A stretch of 63,627 nt of DNA from assembly GCA_964644025.1 (NCBI GenBank), contig CAZXVW010000002.1, forward strand, positions 1-63,627. Reading direction: 5' to 3'. The position numbers and the translations under genes are program-made. Within the stretch, counting starts at the first letter, position 1, and each line of letters starts with the position of its first letter. Of the stretch, positions 25,707 to 35,211 are shown piece after piece. This stretch comes from CAZXVW01 sp964644025. GTDB lineage: Bacteria > Acidobacteriota > Terriglobia > Bryobacterales > Bryobacteraceae. The notes below the pieces were generated by a model. It ran no database searches and was not told the DNA's origin. It saw nothing but the letters and a program-made list of their open reading frames with translations.

Positions 25707-26928
25707 AGGCCGATGTCTCCATTCTGGTTCCGGTCCCCGCCACCGTTTCCAGGCACGCCGCGGCGAAACGCTCGCTGGCGTGGTTGATGTCGAACAGTTG
25801 TTCGGCGCGCCGCCGGCCCTCGATGCCCATCCGCGCGGTGAGCTCCGGTGAGGCCAGCAGCAGACCCAGCGCGGCAGCCAGTGCCCGGGCGTCGGCCGGC
25901 GGCACCAGCAGTCCCGTCTCCCCGTGGGCCACCGCCTCCCGGCAACCGCGGATGTCGGTGGCCACCACCGGCAACCCGCTCCCCATCGCTTCCAGCACGC
26001 TGACCGGAAAACCCTCGCGATAGGAAGCCAGCACGAAGATGTCCATCGCCCGCAGGTGCCCGGGGACGTCCGTCGTGGAACCGGCGAACAGAAACCGGTC
26101 CGCAATCCCTGCTTCTCGCGCCATTCTCTTCAGCGCCGGGCCGAACTGATCACGGTCGCTCCGCAGATTGCCGCCCACCACCAGGAAGGTGACATCGTGG
26201 TGTTCCCGGAGCAAGACGCGCGCCGCCGCCAACAGCTCCCGGTAGCCCTTTTCCTTCACCAGACGCGCGACGGTGCCCACTACGCGGTGGTGCCGGGGAA
26301 TGCCCAGCTTGTCGCGCAGCGCGGTTTCCTCGCCGGGCCGGCGCGGGCGAAACCGCCCCAGGTCAACCCCGTTCCGAATGGTTCGCGTCTGCGCCGCGCT
26401 GCCGGCGATGCCCGTGGCCAGGGCCGTCCGCCGGTCCTCGTCGGAAACAAACAGGAACCGGTCGGTGATCCGTCCCAGCAGCCATTCCACTGCTACCGCC
26501 AGCTTCCAGGCCAACGGCCGCATGTTGTCGTGAAAGTAGAACCCGTGGACGGTGTAGATGATGTTACGCGCCCCGGCCAGCCGCGCCGCCAGGCGCCCGA
26601 CACCCGACGCCACCGGGCTGTGGGTGTTGACGATGTCGAACCGGCCCCGGCGCACCAGCCGGTAGAGCTGAACCAGGGGCTTCAGGTTCCGCGCCACATT
26701 CAGGCCCCGGTGAATGGTTACCGGGTGCATGTGGAAGCCCTCCTCCGCCAACTGATCGAAGTACCGGCCGGGGGTGCAGCAGATGTGCACTTCGTGTCCG
26801 CGGCCGCGCAGGGCCGCCAGCCACGGCCGAAGGAACTGCCAGGCCATCGCGTCAACGTTGCAGATGGCCAGCGTCTTTGTTGAGGTTCGTTCGGTGTCTT
26901 GCACGTTGGTCTGTCCCCGCACGGTCAC
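25693..26928 (-). CDS. Glycosyltransferase family 4 (PglA-like)
   Basis: A 411-residue GT-B enzyme, probably adding the second sugar to the lipid-linked PglC product. Motifs: NTHSPVASGVGRLAARL and YTVHGFYFHDN in the acceptor half; GTVARLVKEKGYRELL, LASYREGFPVSVLEAMGSG (E(x7)E) and TGLLVPPADA in the donor half. The start is a GTG at 26928 that overlaps the TGA of the deacetylase gene as GTGA, with GGGAGG nine bases upstream, so translation is probably coupled. The longer open frame above this point is not coding. PglA-like acceptor use is inferred from context. Confidence 0.88.
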   Translation of the reverse strand: MTVRGQTNVQDTERTSTKTLAICNVDAMAWQFLRPWLAALRGRGHEVHICCTPGRYFDQLAEEGFHMHPVTIHRGLNVARNLKPLVQLYRLVRRGRFDIVNTHSPVASGVGRLAARLAGARNIIYTVHGFYFHDNMRPLAWKLAVAVEWLLGRITDRFLFVSDEDRRTALATGIAGSAAQTRTIRNGVDLGRFRPRRPGEETALRDKLGIPRHHRVVGTVARLVKEKGYRELLAAARVLLREHHDVTFLVVGGNLRSDRDQFGPALKRMAREAGIADRFLFAGSTTDVPGHLRAMDIFVLASYREGFPVSVLEAMGSGLPVVATDIRGCREAVAHGETGLLVPPADARALAAALGLLLASPELTARMGIEGRRRAEQLFDINHASERFAAACLETVAGTGTRMETSAYAGS

Positions 26929-27947
26929 TGCGTTGCACCTCCCGCTGCGGCAACCGGCGCCGAGCTCTCCTGGCGGGCCTCTTCCATCCGCCGAACCATC
27001 TGGTTCATGGTCAGCACCTCGATATCGCCGGCCTGGCGGGCGCGGCAAATGTCCTCGGCGGCACCGGCGAACACGCCCACGGCCGTCTGGTTCTCGGCCA
27101 GGTTTTCCGGGTGCAGCCACAGGTGGAAGATCCTGCCGGTTCGCGCGGCCTGCTCGATACCGCGGCGGATGCGGGCCCGCCGCGTGCCCAGGGGAACCAG
27201 GTGGTTCCATGCGTCCGATATCCGGAACGGCAACAGCGAACTGGGCAGGTTCCACAACCCGGGAATCTTTTCCTCCGGCATCACCACCGGCGGCGTCGCC
27301 CGGCGCCACTCGGCGGCCACCCGCAGCGAGAAGCGGAGCGCCGGATGGCGAATGTGCTCGGTGAGGGCCGGGCCCCGGCCGCGGTAGCAGCGGATGCCAT
27401 GGCGGCGCAGCAGGCGGTAGTGCGCCTCCAGTGTCCGGGGAAAAGTGAATGAAACCGGCCGGATTCCCAGTTCTCCGAGCGCCCGGATTCCGCTGGTCAG
27501 CTCGCTTTCGAGCGTGGCTTCGCTCTGCTCCGGCCGCCTCCAGGACAGGTGGGAGATGCCCCCGTGCAATCCCACTTCCTGGTAATGGGCGGCGTCGCGG
27601 AGCCGGACCACGAACTCCCGCGCGTAAAAGCAAGGCGCCGAAAGCTGGTCCCCGGCGCGGATGTGGCGCCTCCAGGACCACGGAAGACCGGCAAAGCGCG
27701 GATCCTCCGGCCCCTCGCTGCCCGGGAGGCTGAGACCGCCGACAACCGTCCAGGTGGCGCTGATCCTCGCCTCGGTAAGGATGCCGAGCAGCGTGTCCCC
27801 GATGCCGCCGGCATACGGAAATGTGGCCTGAAACCGGGCCTCGTCAAAAAGATCCAGGTACCCCCAGATCTGTTCCGTGTCGAGCGTGATCATCACCACG
27901 CCGCGCTCCAGTGAACCTGCCGGTTTCCTTCTCATTGGGTCAACCAT
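26925..27947 (-). CDS. Polysaccharide deacetylase-family protein
   Basis: A 340-residue NodB-like protein without a signal peptide. Near the N-terminus VVMITLDTEQIW provides the first metal-site Asp region. GLHGGISH (about residue 136) takes the HxxxH position, and HLWLHPENLAENQ near the C-terminus gives the last conserved His. Such proteins occur in many exopolysaccharide clusters and are expected to N-deacetylate sugars. The lack of an export signal suggests action on a cytoplasmic lipid-linked or nucleotide sugar. The start overlaps the ligase stop; ATG 27935 is an alternative. Confidence 0.75.
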   Translation of the reverse strand: MVDPMRRKPAGSLERGVVMITLDTEQIWGYLDLFDEARFQATFPYAGGIGDTLLGILTEARISATWTVVGGLSLPGSEGPEDPRFAGLPWSWRRHIRAGDQLSAPCFYAREFVVRLRDAAHYQEVGLHGGISHLSWRRPEQSEATLESELTSGIRALGELGIRPVSFTFPRTLEAHYRLLRRHGIRCYRGRGPALTEHIRHPALRFSLRVAAEWRRATPPVVMPEEKIPGLWNLPSSLLPFRISDAWNHLVPLGTRRARIRRGIEQAARTGRIFHLWLHPENLAENQTAVGVFAGAAEDICRARQAGDIEVLTMNQMVRRMEEARQESSAPVAAAGGATQ

Positions 27948-29193
27948 CCCCCACCACGGCCGTGGCCGGCCGCAAGGAAGCTTCCCGCTGCGGCGCCAGG
28001 TATGTGCGCCGGAAGGCGAACGCGATTCCGAGCAGCATCCACAGGCCCCGGTAATTCTCCACGTTCACCGGAATCCCGGCGATGGCGATCACCGTGATGG
28101 CCGCCACCAGGGCCCAGACGGCCGCCTGGCGCCGGCGGTTTTCGAGCCGGCGCAGCCCGGCCACCATCACCACCGGGAAATAGCCCAGCACCAGCAAGTA
28201 CGCCGTCAAACCCAGCACTCCGGTTTCGCTCAGTGTGCCGAGGTAGGTGTTGTGCGCTTCGTCAATGCGCCCCGCGGTCTTCGGCTCGAAGTAAACCCCG
28301 TTGCCGAAGCCGACCCCGATCACCGGGGATTCGTAGAAGCCCTCCAGCGCGTGTTCCCATAAGGCCTCGCGGTCGGTCTTCGCCACCTCGATGGTCGTGG
28401 CGGCGAAGCGCGCGGTGAACGGGTTGGAAGCGAGCAGGTGGTCCCTATCGGGGGCGAACAGCACGGCCGCTGCCAGCGTCGACAGTACCACCGCGCCGGC
28501 CACTTTCACCCGCAACGGCAACCACCACCAAACAGCGATCGCCACCGCCGGCAGGAAGGCCAGCGTGCCGCTGCGCGAGGCCGAGAAGAACATGCCAGCC
28601 AGGTACAGGCCCATGGCCGCCAGGACCCAGAGCCGGCGGCGGGTCAGGTTCATGTACAAAATGGCCAGCAGGAAGCTCACGCCCAGGTGCATGCAGAAGA
28701 AGTTCGGGTCACCCATCACGCCGTGGGCGCGATAGTCCGTGGCCAAAGCATTGTCGGCGCCGGTCATCTCGTAACCGATGGTGCCGGCAATGCCCGTCAG
28801 CGACACAACGGCGGCCGTGAGCAGCCACGTGCGGAGCGCCAGCAACAGATCCTCCCGCGTGTCGATCAGGTTCGCCACCGCGTAGAAGTACAGCCAGGCA
28901 AGCAGCGCCTTGACAAAGGCGATCCCGATCCCGATGGGGCCCTGGGCGGCCTGGGTGACGCCGCCGTTGTAAATCATCGAGAACAAGTTGATCGCCATGG
29001 TGCCGAACAGCAGCGCCGCCAGCGGTGCACGAATGCCGCCTTTCAAGAAACGGCACACCAGCCAGGGCACGGCTGCCAGCATCACCAGGTCGGCCGCGCC
29101 GACGTTCACCAGAATGTCGCCGCGGTCCACCAGGTACAGGGCCGGGCAGGCGGCAATCAACGCCGCCAGCAGCCGTCGCCGCGGGCCGGCCAT
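27940..29193 (-). CDS. O-antigen ligase/polymerase family membrane protein (Wzy/WaaL)
   Basis: A 417-residue polytopic protein with about 11 membrane helices. The large periplasmic loop contains VIGVGFGNGVYFEPK and the following AHNTYLGTLSETGVLGL, the hallmark of the Wzy_C domain. In a Wzx-dependent pathway it would polymerise the flipped repeat units. Start 29193 was chosen because GGAGAG lies just upstream. An earlier ATG at 29364 would add 57 residues rich in Arg and Gly that do not resemble the family. It lies 175 bases after the FemAB-like stop. Confidence 0.85.
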   Translation of the reverse strand: MAGPRRRLLAALIAACPALYLVDRGDILVNVGAADLVMLAAVPWLVCRFLKGGIRAPLAALLFGTMAINLFSMIYNGGVTQAAQGPIGIGIAFVKALLAWLYFYAVANLIDTREDLLLALRTWLLTAAVVSLTGIAGTIGYEMTGADNALATDYRAHGVMGDPNFFCMHLGVSFLLAILYMNLTRRRLWVLAAMGLYLAGMFFSASRSGTLAFLPAVAIAVWWWLPLRVKVAGAVVLSTLAAAVLFAPDRDHLLASNPFTARFAATTIEVAKTDREALWEHALEGFYESPVIGVGFGNGVYFEPKTAGRIDEAHNTYLGTLSETGVLGLTAYLLVLGYFPVVMVAGLRRLENRRRQAAVWALVAAITVIAIAGIPVNVENYRGLWMLLGIAFAFRRTYLAPQREASLRPATAVVGDG

Positions 29194-29368
29194 CGAAGCT
29201 CTCCGCCACGGCTTCCTGGCTGCACGCCCGGCCGTCTCCGCTGAGCTGCGGTGTGTTTCCCTGCCCGGCGCGCCCGCACGCGATTGCGGCTTGTCCGGCT
29301 CGGCCGCCAACAAACCGGCCGCCAGGAAACGGCGCGGCTGGCCGCTGTGGATCAGCATTCCCATGGTT

Positions 29369-30730
29369 CTATGAGATCGCCACCGCGAACTCGGCGCCGG
29401 AGTCGGCGCCCGAAAGCCGGATCTCGCCGGGCAGCCGCCGGCAGTGCAGCGGCCCGTGGTCACCGTGGCGGTAGACGAAGTTCACGATGCCGGTCAGCGC
29501 CGGCAACGGCAGGTCAGCCACTTCGCGGTAGGAAAATGGTCTTACGGCTTCTGAGTCCGGCTGCTGGTGCCGTTCCGGCCGAACGGAGACGCGAGTCTGG
29601 TGGGGGGAGTTTCGCACAATCCGGCCGAGCATCTTCCGCACCGTGTAGTTGATTCGTTTGCGCCGTCCCCACACCAGCGCACTGAGCAGCAGGTAATCCA
29701 TCTCCATCAGCAGACGCGCGGCCACACTTCCTCGGCCGCCCAGCAGGTAGCGGTAGCTCCACTCGCTCCGGGTCGTCCACCGGCGCTTGGATAAGCCCTC
29801 TCCCTTGGAGAAATCCACCACCTGGATTCCCAGTTGCCCGCAATGCTCCAGGAACAGGTGAAGGTTGACGTGCCCGGGCTGGAACGGAGCAAAGGCCGGG
29901 TGGAAGGCCGTAATATAGAGCACCAGCCGGGCACTGGCCCGGAAGCCGATGTGGAAGGCCACCGGCTGGCCGTCCACCAGCAGGACGCCAGCCAGGACAT
30001 TGGTCTTCCTGGCGTGGCGCAGGTAATCCTCCAGAAAGGCCTGGTTGCGTGGTTCGCACCAGGCATTCAGGGTGCCCCGATGCCGCAACCCGTGCAGAGC
30101 GAACAGCGCCGGCAGCGCTGCCAGCGCCCGCGGGCGGTCCGCGTCGAAATCCAGCACCACAAACTGCACCTCCCCCAGCATTGCCAGCTTCCGCACCCGG
30201 TTGCCGAGCGCCCTGCGGAATTTCTTTCTGGAACGGGTCACCTCCTTGGTCGCGGCGGTGTTCAAGTCCCGGTAAAGGCAGCGATATAAAGCCACTCGCC
30301 GGCGGCTGGCAAAAGCGGTGGACGCCTCGATCGCCCGCGCCAGCCGGCTGCCCACCACGATGTCGTGAAAACGGTAGAGCGCGCCAGGATACCGGCCGGA
30401 AACCGCCGCAATCACCGCGCCGAATACTTCTTCGCTCACCTCACCGGCAAAGCCGAGGTAATCGGACAGCCCGTCGCCCACCAGGCCGACTTCGGCGACG
30501 CCAAAGGCTCTCCGGCGGACCCACAGCGGAGCGAACGTCACCAGCTCGCCGTCCCGGAAAACGCCGGCCAGCAACAGCTCCCTGCCGGCCGGTTGACCGA
30601 AGTGCTCCCAGTACGCCAGCAGCCAGTCGAAATTCAGAAACGGCGCTTCGTCCTCGGCTTCGAGCAGCGGCCGGACCAGCGCTTCGCACTCGGCGAATGA
30701 GCTCCAGAACTTCACCGTCATTGTCATCAT
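29369..30730 (-). CDS. CelD/BcsL-type FemAB-like acetyltransferase
   Basis: A 453-residue protein with two GNAT-type halves, as in CelD/BcsL proteins of cellulose and exopolysaccharide loci. The first half has FDWLLAYWEHFG and LAPLW-like strands; the second has LLVDGQPVAFHIGFR, HPAFAPFQPGHVNLHLFLE and VVDFSKGEGLSKRRW, the motif typical of this family. The Shine-Dalgarno GGGAGA is close to the paired ATGs at 30730 and 30727. It lies 24 bases after the flippase gene. Acylation of sugar hydroxyl or amino groups is probable. It is not closely similar to the second FemAB-like protein at 20488. Confidence 0.75.
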   Translation of the reverse strand: MMTMTVKFWSSFAECEALVRPLLEAEDEAPFLNFDWLLAYWEHFGQPAGRELLLAGVFRDGELVTFAPLWVRRRAFGVAEVGLVGDGLSDYLGFAGEVSEEVFGAVIAAVSGRYPGALYRFHDIVVGSRLARAIEASTAFASRRRVALYRCLYRDLNTAATKEVTRSRKKFRRALGNRVRKLAMLGEVQFVVLDFDADRPRALAALPALFALHGLRHRGTLNAWCEPRNQAFLEDYLRHARKTNVLAGVLLVDGQPVAFHIGFRASARLVLYITAFHPAFAPFQPGHVNLHLFLEHCGQLGIQVVDFSKGEGLSKRRWTTRSEWSYRYLLGGRGSVAARLLMEMDYLLLSALVWGRRKRINYTVRKMLGRIVRNSPHQTRVSVRPERHQQPDSEAVRPFSYREVADLPLPALTGIVNFVYRHGDHGPLHCRRLPGEIRLSGADSGAEFAVAIS

Positions 30731-30754
30731 TTCTCTCCCGTGGCGTCGGCCGGA

Positions 30755-32194
30755 TCACAAGCCCTGCCACAGCATTCGCACTCCAGAGAAGCGGTGCTCA
30801 TAGAGAGCGAACAGCGGCAGGTACAACATCAGGAACAGGAGTCCTTCCCAGGGAATCCGCACCAGTTCCGTAACGCCAGCTCCCAGGGAAAGCGAACGCG
30901 CCAGTGCCGCCAGCACGATGGAAGCGGCCAACGGAAAATGCAGCATCACGATGGAGAGGACCGCCTGCTTGACGCTGCGGCCGCACTCGCGCTGGGCCAC
31001 GAACAGCTCGCTGGCGGTCACCATCGCCAGCGTCAGCACGTTTGCCCACGCCGCCCCTGTCAACCCGAACCCGGCCTTGATCACTCCGTACTGCACGGTG
31101 GCGCCCACCGGAACCAGCACCGCGTACAGCTTCAACATCTTCTGGAGACGGTTGGCGGCCCCGATAAAGGGGCCGACCGTGGCGTGCACGGCCAGGAAGA
31201 ATATCCCCCATAGGGTCACCTGCGCGGCCGGTATGCCCGGCGCATACCGTGGCAGCAAGAACTCCACCGCGGCGGGGATGCACAACCCGCCCAGTGCCAG
31301 CACCGGGGGCAGCGCGTAACAGAACAGCCGGACCGGGGCCTCGTAGTAGCCCGCCACCTCCTTCAGCGAGCCGGCGCGCCCGAATTCCCGCTGCATGTGG
31401 GGGCTGACGACCCGCATCAAGCCGGTCTCAGTGACGTTGGCGCTGAAATCGATGATCAGCAGGCTGAGGGCGAAGTAACCTGCCTCGGTAGGCCCCAGCA
31501 ACAGCGCCACCAGGCCTACGGTCAGGTAGCGCACCACGTGCACCGAGGCCTCGTTGAGCGAGTACGGCAGGCCTGTCTTCACCAAACCCTTCACGCACGC
31601 CACGTCCAGCCGGGGCTTCACCCGGAACTCCAGGCGCCAGCTCAGGTAGACAAACGGCACCACCACGGTCAGGATGGCCGCTATACCCAGGCCCGCCAGC
31701 CCAAACAGCGACGCCAGCACCATGGTGGCCGCGAAGTTCGTTACCGCGTCGATCAGAGTTTCCTTGATCCGCACGGAGAACAGGTGCCGGCTCACGGCCA
31801 GCTCGCGCAGCAAGTGGTACGGCTGGCTGAGCGCCATCACCACCGCCACCAGCCGCATCGCCAGGCGGTAGTCGGCGTTGCTCGCCAGGAAACTGGCCAG
31901 GAACACCGCGGTTCCCAGCGCCAACCCAATCAGACTGAGAAACGAGCCGGCCGCCTCCGCGGTAAGTTTGATCTCCCGGTCCCGGCGCTGTCCCAGTAAT
32001 AACGGAACCCGCAGCAGAATCCCGTGCGGCAGGCCGAGGTTGGCGAACTCGGCGATGAAGAACAGTACCAGCACGGACTTCCAGACCCCAATCGTCGTCG
32101 GCCCGACGATCTTCAGCACCAGTACCGACCGCAGCGCCAGCAGCAGAAACGCCGCCAGCGTCGACAGACTCATATTGCGAATGTCGCGGAACAT
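30755..32194 (-). CDS. Polysaccharide repeat-unit flippase (Wzx, MATE/MVF superfamily)
   Basis: A 479-residue polytopic membrane protein with 12-14 hydrophobic helices. It matches the PST/Wzx layout: basic loop RLEFRVKPRLDVACVKGL before helix 7 and VKTGLPYSLNEAS as the first element of the second half. It would move undecaprenyl-linked repeat units to the periplasm before polymerisation by the ligase/polymerase at 27940. It follows the NusG paralogue by 26 bases. Confidence 0.9.
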   Translation of the reverse strand: MFRDIRNMSLSTLAAFLLLALRSVLVLKIVGPTTIGVWKSVLVLFFIAEFANLGLPHGILLRVPLLLGQRRDREIKLTAEAAGSFLSLIGLALGTAVFLASFLASNADYRLAMRLVAVVMALSQPYHLLRELAVSRHLFSVRIKETLIDAVTNFAATMVLASLFGLAGLGIAAILTVVVPFVYLSWRLEFRVKPRLDVACVKGLVKTGLPYSLNEASVHVVRYLTVGLVALLLGPTEAGYFALSLLIIDFSANVTETGLMRVVSPHMQREFGRAGSLKEVAGYYEAPVRLFCYALPPVLALGGLCIPAAVEFLLPRYAPGIPAAQVTLWGIFFLAVHATVGPFIGAANRLQKMLKLYAVLVPVGATVQYGVIKAGFGLTGAAWANVLTLAMVTASELFVAQRECGRSVKQAVLSIVMLHFPLAASIVLAALARSLSLGAGVTELVRIPWEGLLFLMLYLPLFALYEHRFSGVRMLWQGL

Positions 32195-32220
32195 GGGGAT
32201 CTTTGGCGACCGCTCCTTCC

Positions 32221-32793
32221 TTATCCGGCCGCCGCCTCAACCGCCTCCGCCGGCAGCTCGAGCAGGCGCCGGGAATTCATGAAGTCCATCAGCAGGCTGA
32301 CGCGCTCGGCGCCCCGCCGGTAGCGCAGGAACACGCCTGTCTGCCCGCGGAACGGACCCGCGGTAACGCGTACCTTCTCATTCGCCTCCAGTGGGCGCGC
32401 GGGCCGGAACACAATGTAGCCCCGGCCGCATTCCTTGCGCCGGAACTCCCGGATGAATTCCTCGGGTACCGTGGCCGGCCGGCCGCCGAACTGCAACAGC
32501 GCGTGGTAGCCGTGCAGCCGGCGCAGGTGGAAGACCTGCGTCCGCGGCTCGAAGCGCACGAAGACGTAGCCCGGAAAGACCGGCTCGAACTGTCTCTGAT
32601 ACTTGCGCAGGTGCTTCTTCGGTGTCTTCATCAGTGGGCAATAAGTGTCGATGCCGCCGAACAAGGCGAGCTGGCGCTCGAGGTAGGCTTCCTTGCGCGG
32701 CTTGACCCGCACCACGTACCAGCGGGCTCCACGGTCGCGCGGCCCGGAATTCCCGGCCGCCGAAATCTCGGTTTTTCGACAAGCTACCGCCAT
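32221..32793 (-). CDS. NusG-family specialised transcription antiterminator (RfaH/UpxY/LoaP-like)
   Basis: A 190-residue NusG paralogue. The NGN domain runs from RWYVVRVKPRKEAYLE (about residue 24) through PVFPGYVFVRF, and a C-terminal KOW domain has KVRVTAGPFRGQTGVFL. Housekeeping NusG sits with the secE/rplK genes. Copies inside long polysaccharide operons, such as RfaH, UpxY and LoaP, bind RNA polymerase and suppress termination over tens of kilobases. This gene is third in the ~20-kb operon. Its ATG at 32793 has no visible Shine-Dalgarno; an AT-rich 7-bp stem lies 1 base before it, which may control its translation. Confidence 0.9.
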   Translation of the reverse strand: MAVACRKTEISAAGNSGPRDRGARWYVVRVKPRKEAYLERQLALFGGIDTYCPLMKTPKKHLRKYQRQFEPVFPGYVFVRFEPRTQVFHLRRLHGYHALLQFGGRPATVPEEFIREFRRKECGRGYIVFRPARPLEANEKVRVTAGPFRGQTGVFLRYRRGAERVSLLMDFMNSRRLLELPAEAVEAAAG

Positions 32794-32794
32794 T

Positions 32795-32813
32795 GGATTA
32801 TCTTGAATAATCC
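32795..32813 (-). promoter_or_regulatory. Perfect inverted repeat at the start of the NusG-paralogue gene
   Basis: GGATTAT, a 5-base loop (CTTGA) and ATAATCC form a perfect 7-bp stem in an unusually AT-rich 72-base gap. It ends one base before the ATG of the NusG-like gene and replaces the expected ribosome binding site. It could be an RNA hairpin that limits translation, or a dyad operator. Confidence 0.5.
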
Positions 32814-32865
32814 TTGCAAATCGTTGATTATTAAAGCGTTATCCGAACAGACGCGGCCTGTTTTC

Positions 32866-35199
32866 TCAACAGACCGTCAGCGATTCCGCCTCGTCGTTCG
32901 ACCACTGCTTCGCGCCGCCCACCAGCGTGAGGCGCCGCTCGGAATACTTTCTCTTCGCCTCGATGACGCGGCGCACCAACTCCTCGGGGTCCGCGCCTCG
33001 CGCGTCTTCCTCTTTCAGATTCGCCAGCACCGCGTCGAGGATGGAATACATCATCAACGAAACCTTCCCGTCGGCCGCTTCCGGCAGGTAGACGATCAGG
33101 TTCATCGATCCATTGGCCAACGCCTTGTAGAGCGCTTCCACGCGCGCCGGCGGAGCGTCGGCGTTTCCGTGCCGCTTGCCCGCCGGCAGCAGCCAGAGGT
33201 TGCCGAAGCGCGTGCGATGGATGCACTCCTTCTCGGAGCCGGCCGGCCCGCCGAGCAGTTCGTGAACTCCCTTGGCCTTGGCGAGGCCAAACAATTCCGC
33301 CAATGAGCGGCCCCGGCCGCCGGCGTCGACCAGTAACACGGGCAGGCCGTTGCGGCGCTCCAGCGAGCAGGCGAGTTGAACGGCCGCCACCGCGGCTTCT
33401 TCCGGGTTGATGCCCGGAGCCAGCCCGATCGAGACTCCGTGCTTGCTTCCCCGCACGGCGCCCATGTAGTCAATCAGTTGACCATAGTCGTCGCGCAGCG
33501 CCAGCTCGCGCGACATGATCTCCACCACGCCCGGCGTTCGTGCGCCGGGGCCGGCGACCGGGCCCGGCGGGAACAAAACCAGTTCCGTAGGCGGCGCGTC
33601 TCCGCCCGCCGGCTCGGGATGCGCCGCCGGCTGAGCGTATACCCGGCCTTGCTGGTAGCCCGGTTCAAAGGGGCGGCCGGGCGCTTCCTCCCGCTCCGGC
33701 CTCTCCTTCTCCGGCCCCGGCGACCCGACCCGTTCCCCGGCCGAGACCACGTCCACCACACCGCGCTCGACGAGCTCCTCATCGCCGTCAGCCGCCGGCC
33801 GGAACAGCGGGGCCGCCATCTCGGCGGTGAACGCCACCGCCAGGGTGGCGAAACAGGCCATGATTGCACCCAGGATCAGCAGCAAGGCCCGGTGCTGCTC
33901 GGTGGGCACCGCCGGCGGCTCCACATCCTGCACGACCGAGACGTTTAAGATCCGCTGCCGGTCCATGGCGTCCTCCATCCGGGACTCGGCGAGCTTCCGC
34001 TTGTACAGGACGTAGTTGTCCTCGGCGAGCTTCACGTTCCGGGTCAGGTTGTCATGTTCGGCCGTCAGGCGATCCAGTTTCGCCAGCTCCGTCCGCACCC
34101 GCTCCAGGTCCCGCGCGGTCGCGTCGCGCTTGGCGCCGAGGCCGGAAAGCTCGGTTTCGGTTTCCAGCAGACTGCCTTCGATCTTTTGCCGGAGCGGGTT
34201 CAGCGCGCGGGTGCGGTCCACCACCTGCGCCTGGGTCGCCTGATCGAGCATCTTGCGCGTGTCCCGGATCTGTTGCTCGACCTCCCTTACCAGCCGGTAG
34301 CCCGCGTCGTACTTGGTCAGCAGTTCGGTCCGCTTGTTTTCCAGCTCCAGCAGCGTCGTCTTGAGCCGCTCGACCAGGGCTTCGTTGCGCGCCTGCCGGC
34401 TGGAGGTTTCAATCGTTTCGGGCAGCTTGTCGAGCTGCGCACGCAACCGCGCGATGCGCTCGCGGGCATCCTGAATCTGGGAATTGGTCTCTTGCAACGT
34501 TCGCTCCAGCTCGCTCTGCCGCCGCAGGGTGGCTTGTTTCTCATCGGCGAGCAGGGAGATCCGGTGCCGGGCCCGGAAGCTGGCCAACGCCTTCTGGGCC
34601 TGCGTGAGCTGCTTCTCATAATCGGCGGCCTGCGCCCGAAAGAACTCGGAGGTGTCGCGGTTCCGGTGCACTTCCAGGTGCTTGGCCAGGTAGTTGTCGG
34701 CCAGCCTGCGCAGGACACCGGCAGCGCGTTGCGGATCCCGGTGGGTGTAGCGCGCCGCGATCAGGTTCGTATTCTCGATCCGGTAGACAGCCAGGTTCCG
34801 GTCCAATTCCCGGACCGCCAGAGCGATCCGCGCCCGCCGGCCGGCCGGCGGGTTCTCGATTTCGTTCACCAGGCCGCAGCTCACCACCGTGTCCTCCAGC
34901 GAGGCCCGATTACGGAACAGCTCAATCTCGCTGGCAATCTCGCCGGCGGTCACGTCGCTGCTGACAACCGCCGCCTGGCCGCGGTCCACATCCACCGGCT
35001 TGTCGGCACGGGCGCGCTTCACCATCAGTTGCAGGCTGGCCTCGTACTGTTCCGGGAGCGTGAGAATCAAGGTGGCCGCCGCCGCCAACAGCACCAGGAA
35101 CGTGCCCGCCGCCAGGCTCTTGCGCCGCGCCAGCACCCCCCAGAGGCCGCGCGGGCTCAGGATGTTTTCCGCCCGGTCGTTCGTGTTGAACTCTGCCAT
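32866..35199 (-). CDS. Wzc/GumC-type chain-length protein fused to a degenerate BY-kinase domain
   Basis: A 777-residue polysaccharide co-polymerase. Two membrane helices (about 28-50 and 438-460) flank a long periplasmic coiled-coil region (about 190-420), as in the Wzz/GumC family. After a disordered Pro/Glu-rich linker (~465-560) comes a CpsD/BY-kinase-like Rossmann domain. The Walker A loop is APGINPEEA at ~575 instead of the usual PGEGKS, so the phosphate-binding Lys and Ser/Thr are missing. Walker A' keeps LLVDAGG (~622), Walker B is LIVYLPE (~702), and there is no C-terminal Tyr cluster. It probably regulates chain length and export without kinase activity. It lies 12 bases after the Wza-like gene. 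Confidence 0.9.
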   Translation of the reverse strand: MAEFNTNDRAENILSPRGLWGVLARRKSLAAGTFLVLLAAAATLILTLPEQYEASLQLMVKRARADKPVDVDRGQAAVVSSDVTAGEIASEIELFRNRASLEDTVVSCGLVNEIENPPAGRRARIALAVRELDRNLAVYRIENTNLIAARYTHRDPQRAAGVLRRLADNYLAKHLEVHRNRDTSEFFRAQAADYEKQLTQAQKALASFRARHRISLLADEKQATLRRQSELERTLQETNSQIQDARERIARLRAQLDKLPETIETSSRQARNEALVERLKTTLLELENKRTELLTKYDAGYRLVREVEQQIRDTRKMLDQATQAQVVDRTRALNPLRQKIEGSLLETETELSGLGAKRDATARDLERVRTELAKLDRLTAEHDNLTRNVKLAEDNYVLYKRKLAESRMEDAMDRQRILNVSVVQDVEPPAVPTEQHRALLLILGAIMACFATLAVAFTAEMAAPLFRPAADGDEELVERGVVDVVSAGERVGSPGPEKERPEREEAPGRPFEPGYQQGRVYAQPAAHPEPAGGDAPPTELVLFPPGPVAGPGARTPGVVEIMSRELALRDDYGQLIDYMGAVRGSKHGVSIGLAPGINPEEAAVAAVQLACSLERRNGLPVLLVDAGGRGRSLAELFGLAKAKGVHELLGGPAGSEKECIHRTRFGNLWLLPAGKRHGNADAPPARVEALYKALANGSMNLIVYLPEAADGKVSLMMYSILDAVLANLKEEDARGADPEELVRRVIEAKRKYSERRLTLVGGAKQWSNDEAESLTVC

Positions 35200-35211
35200 G
35201 GCCGCCGTGTC

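Noticed and set aside
32801..32813. GATAAT as the -10 of a separate promoter for the NusG paralogue
   Set aside because: It would lie three bases before the ATG with no -35 at a suitable distance; the hairpin explanation fits better.
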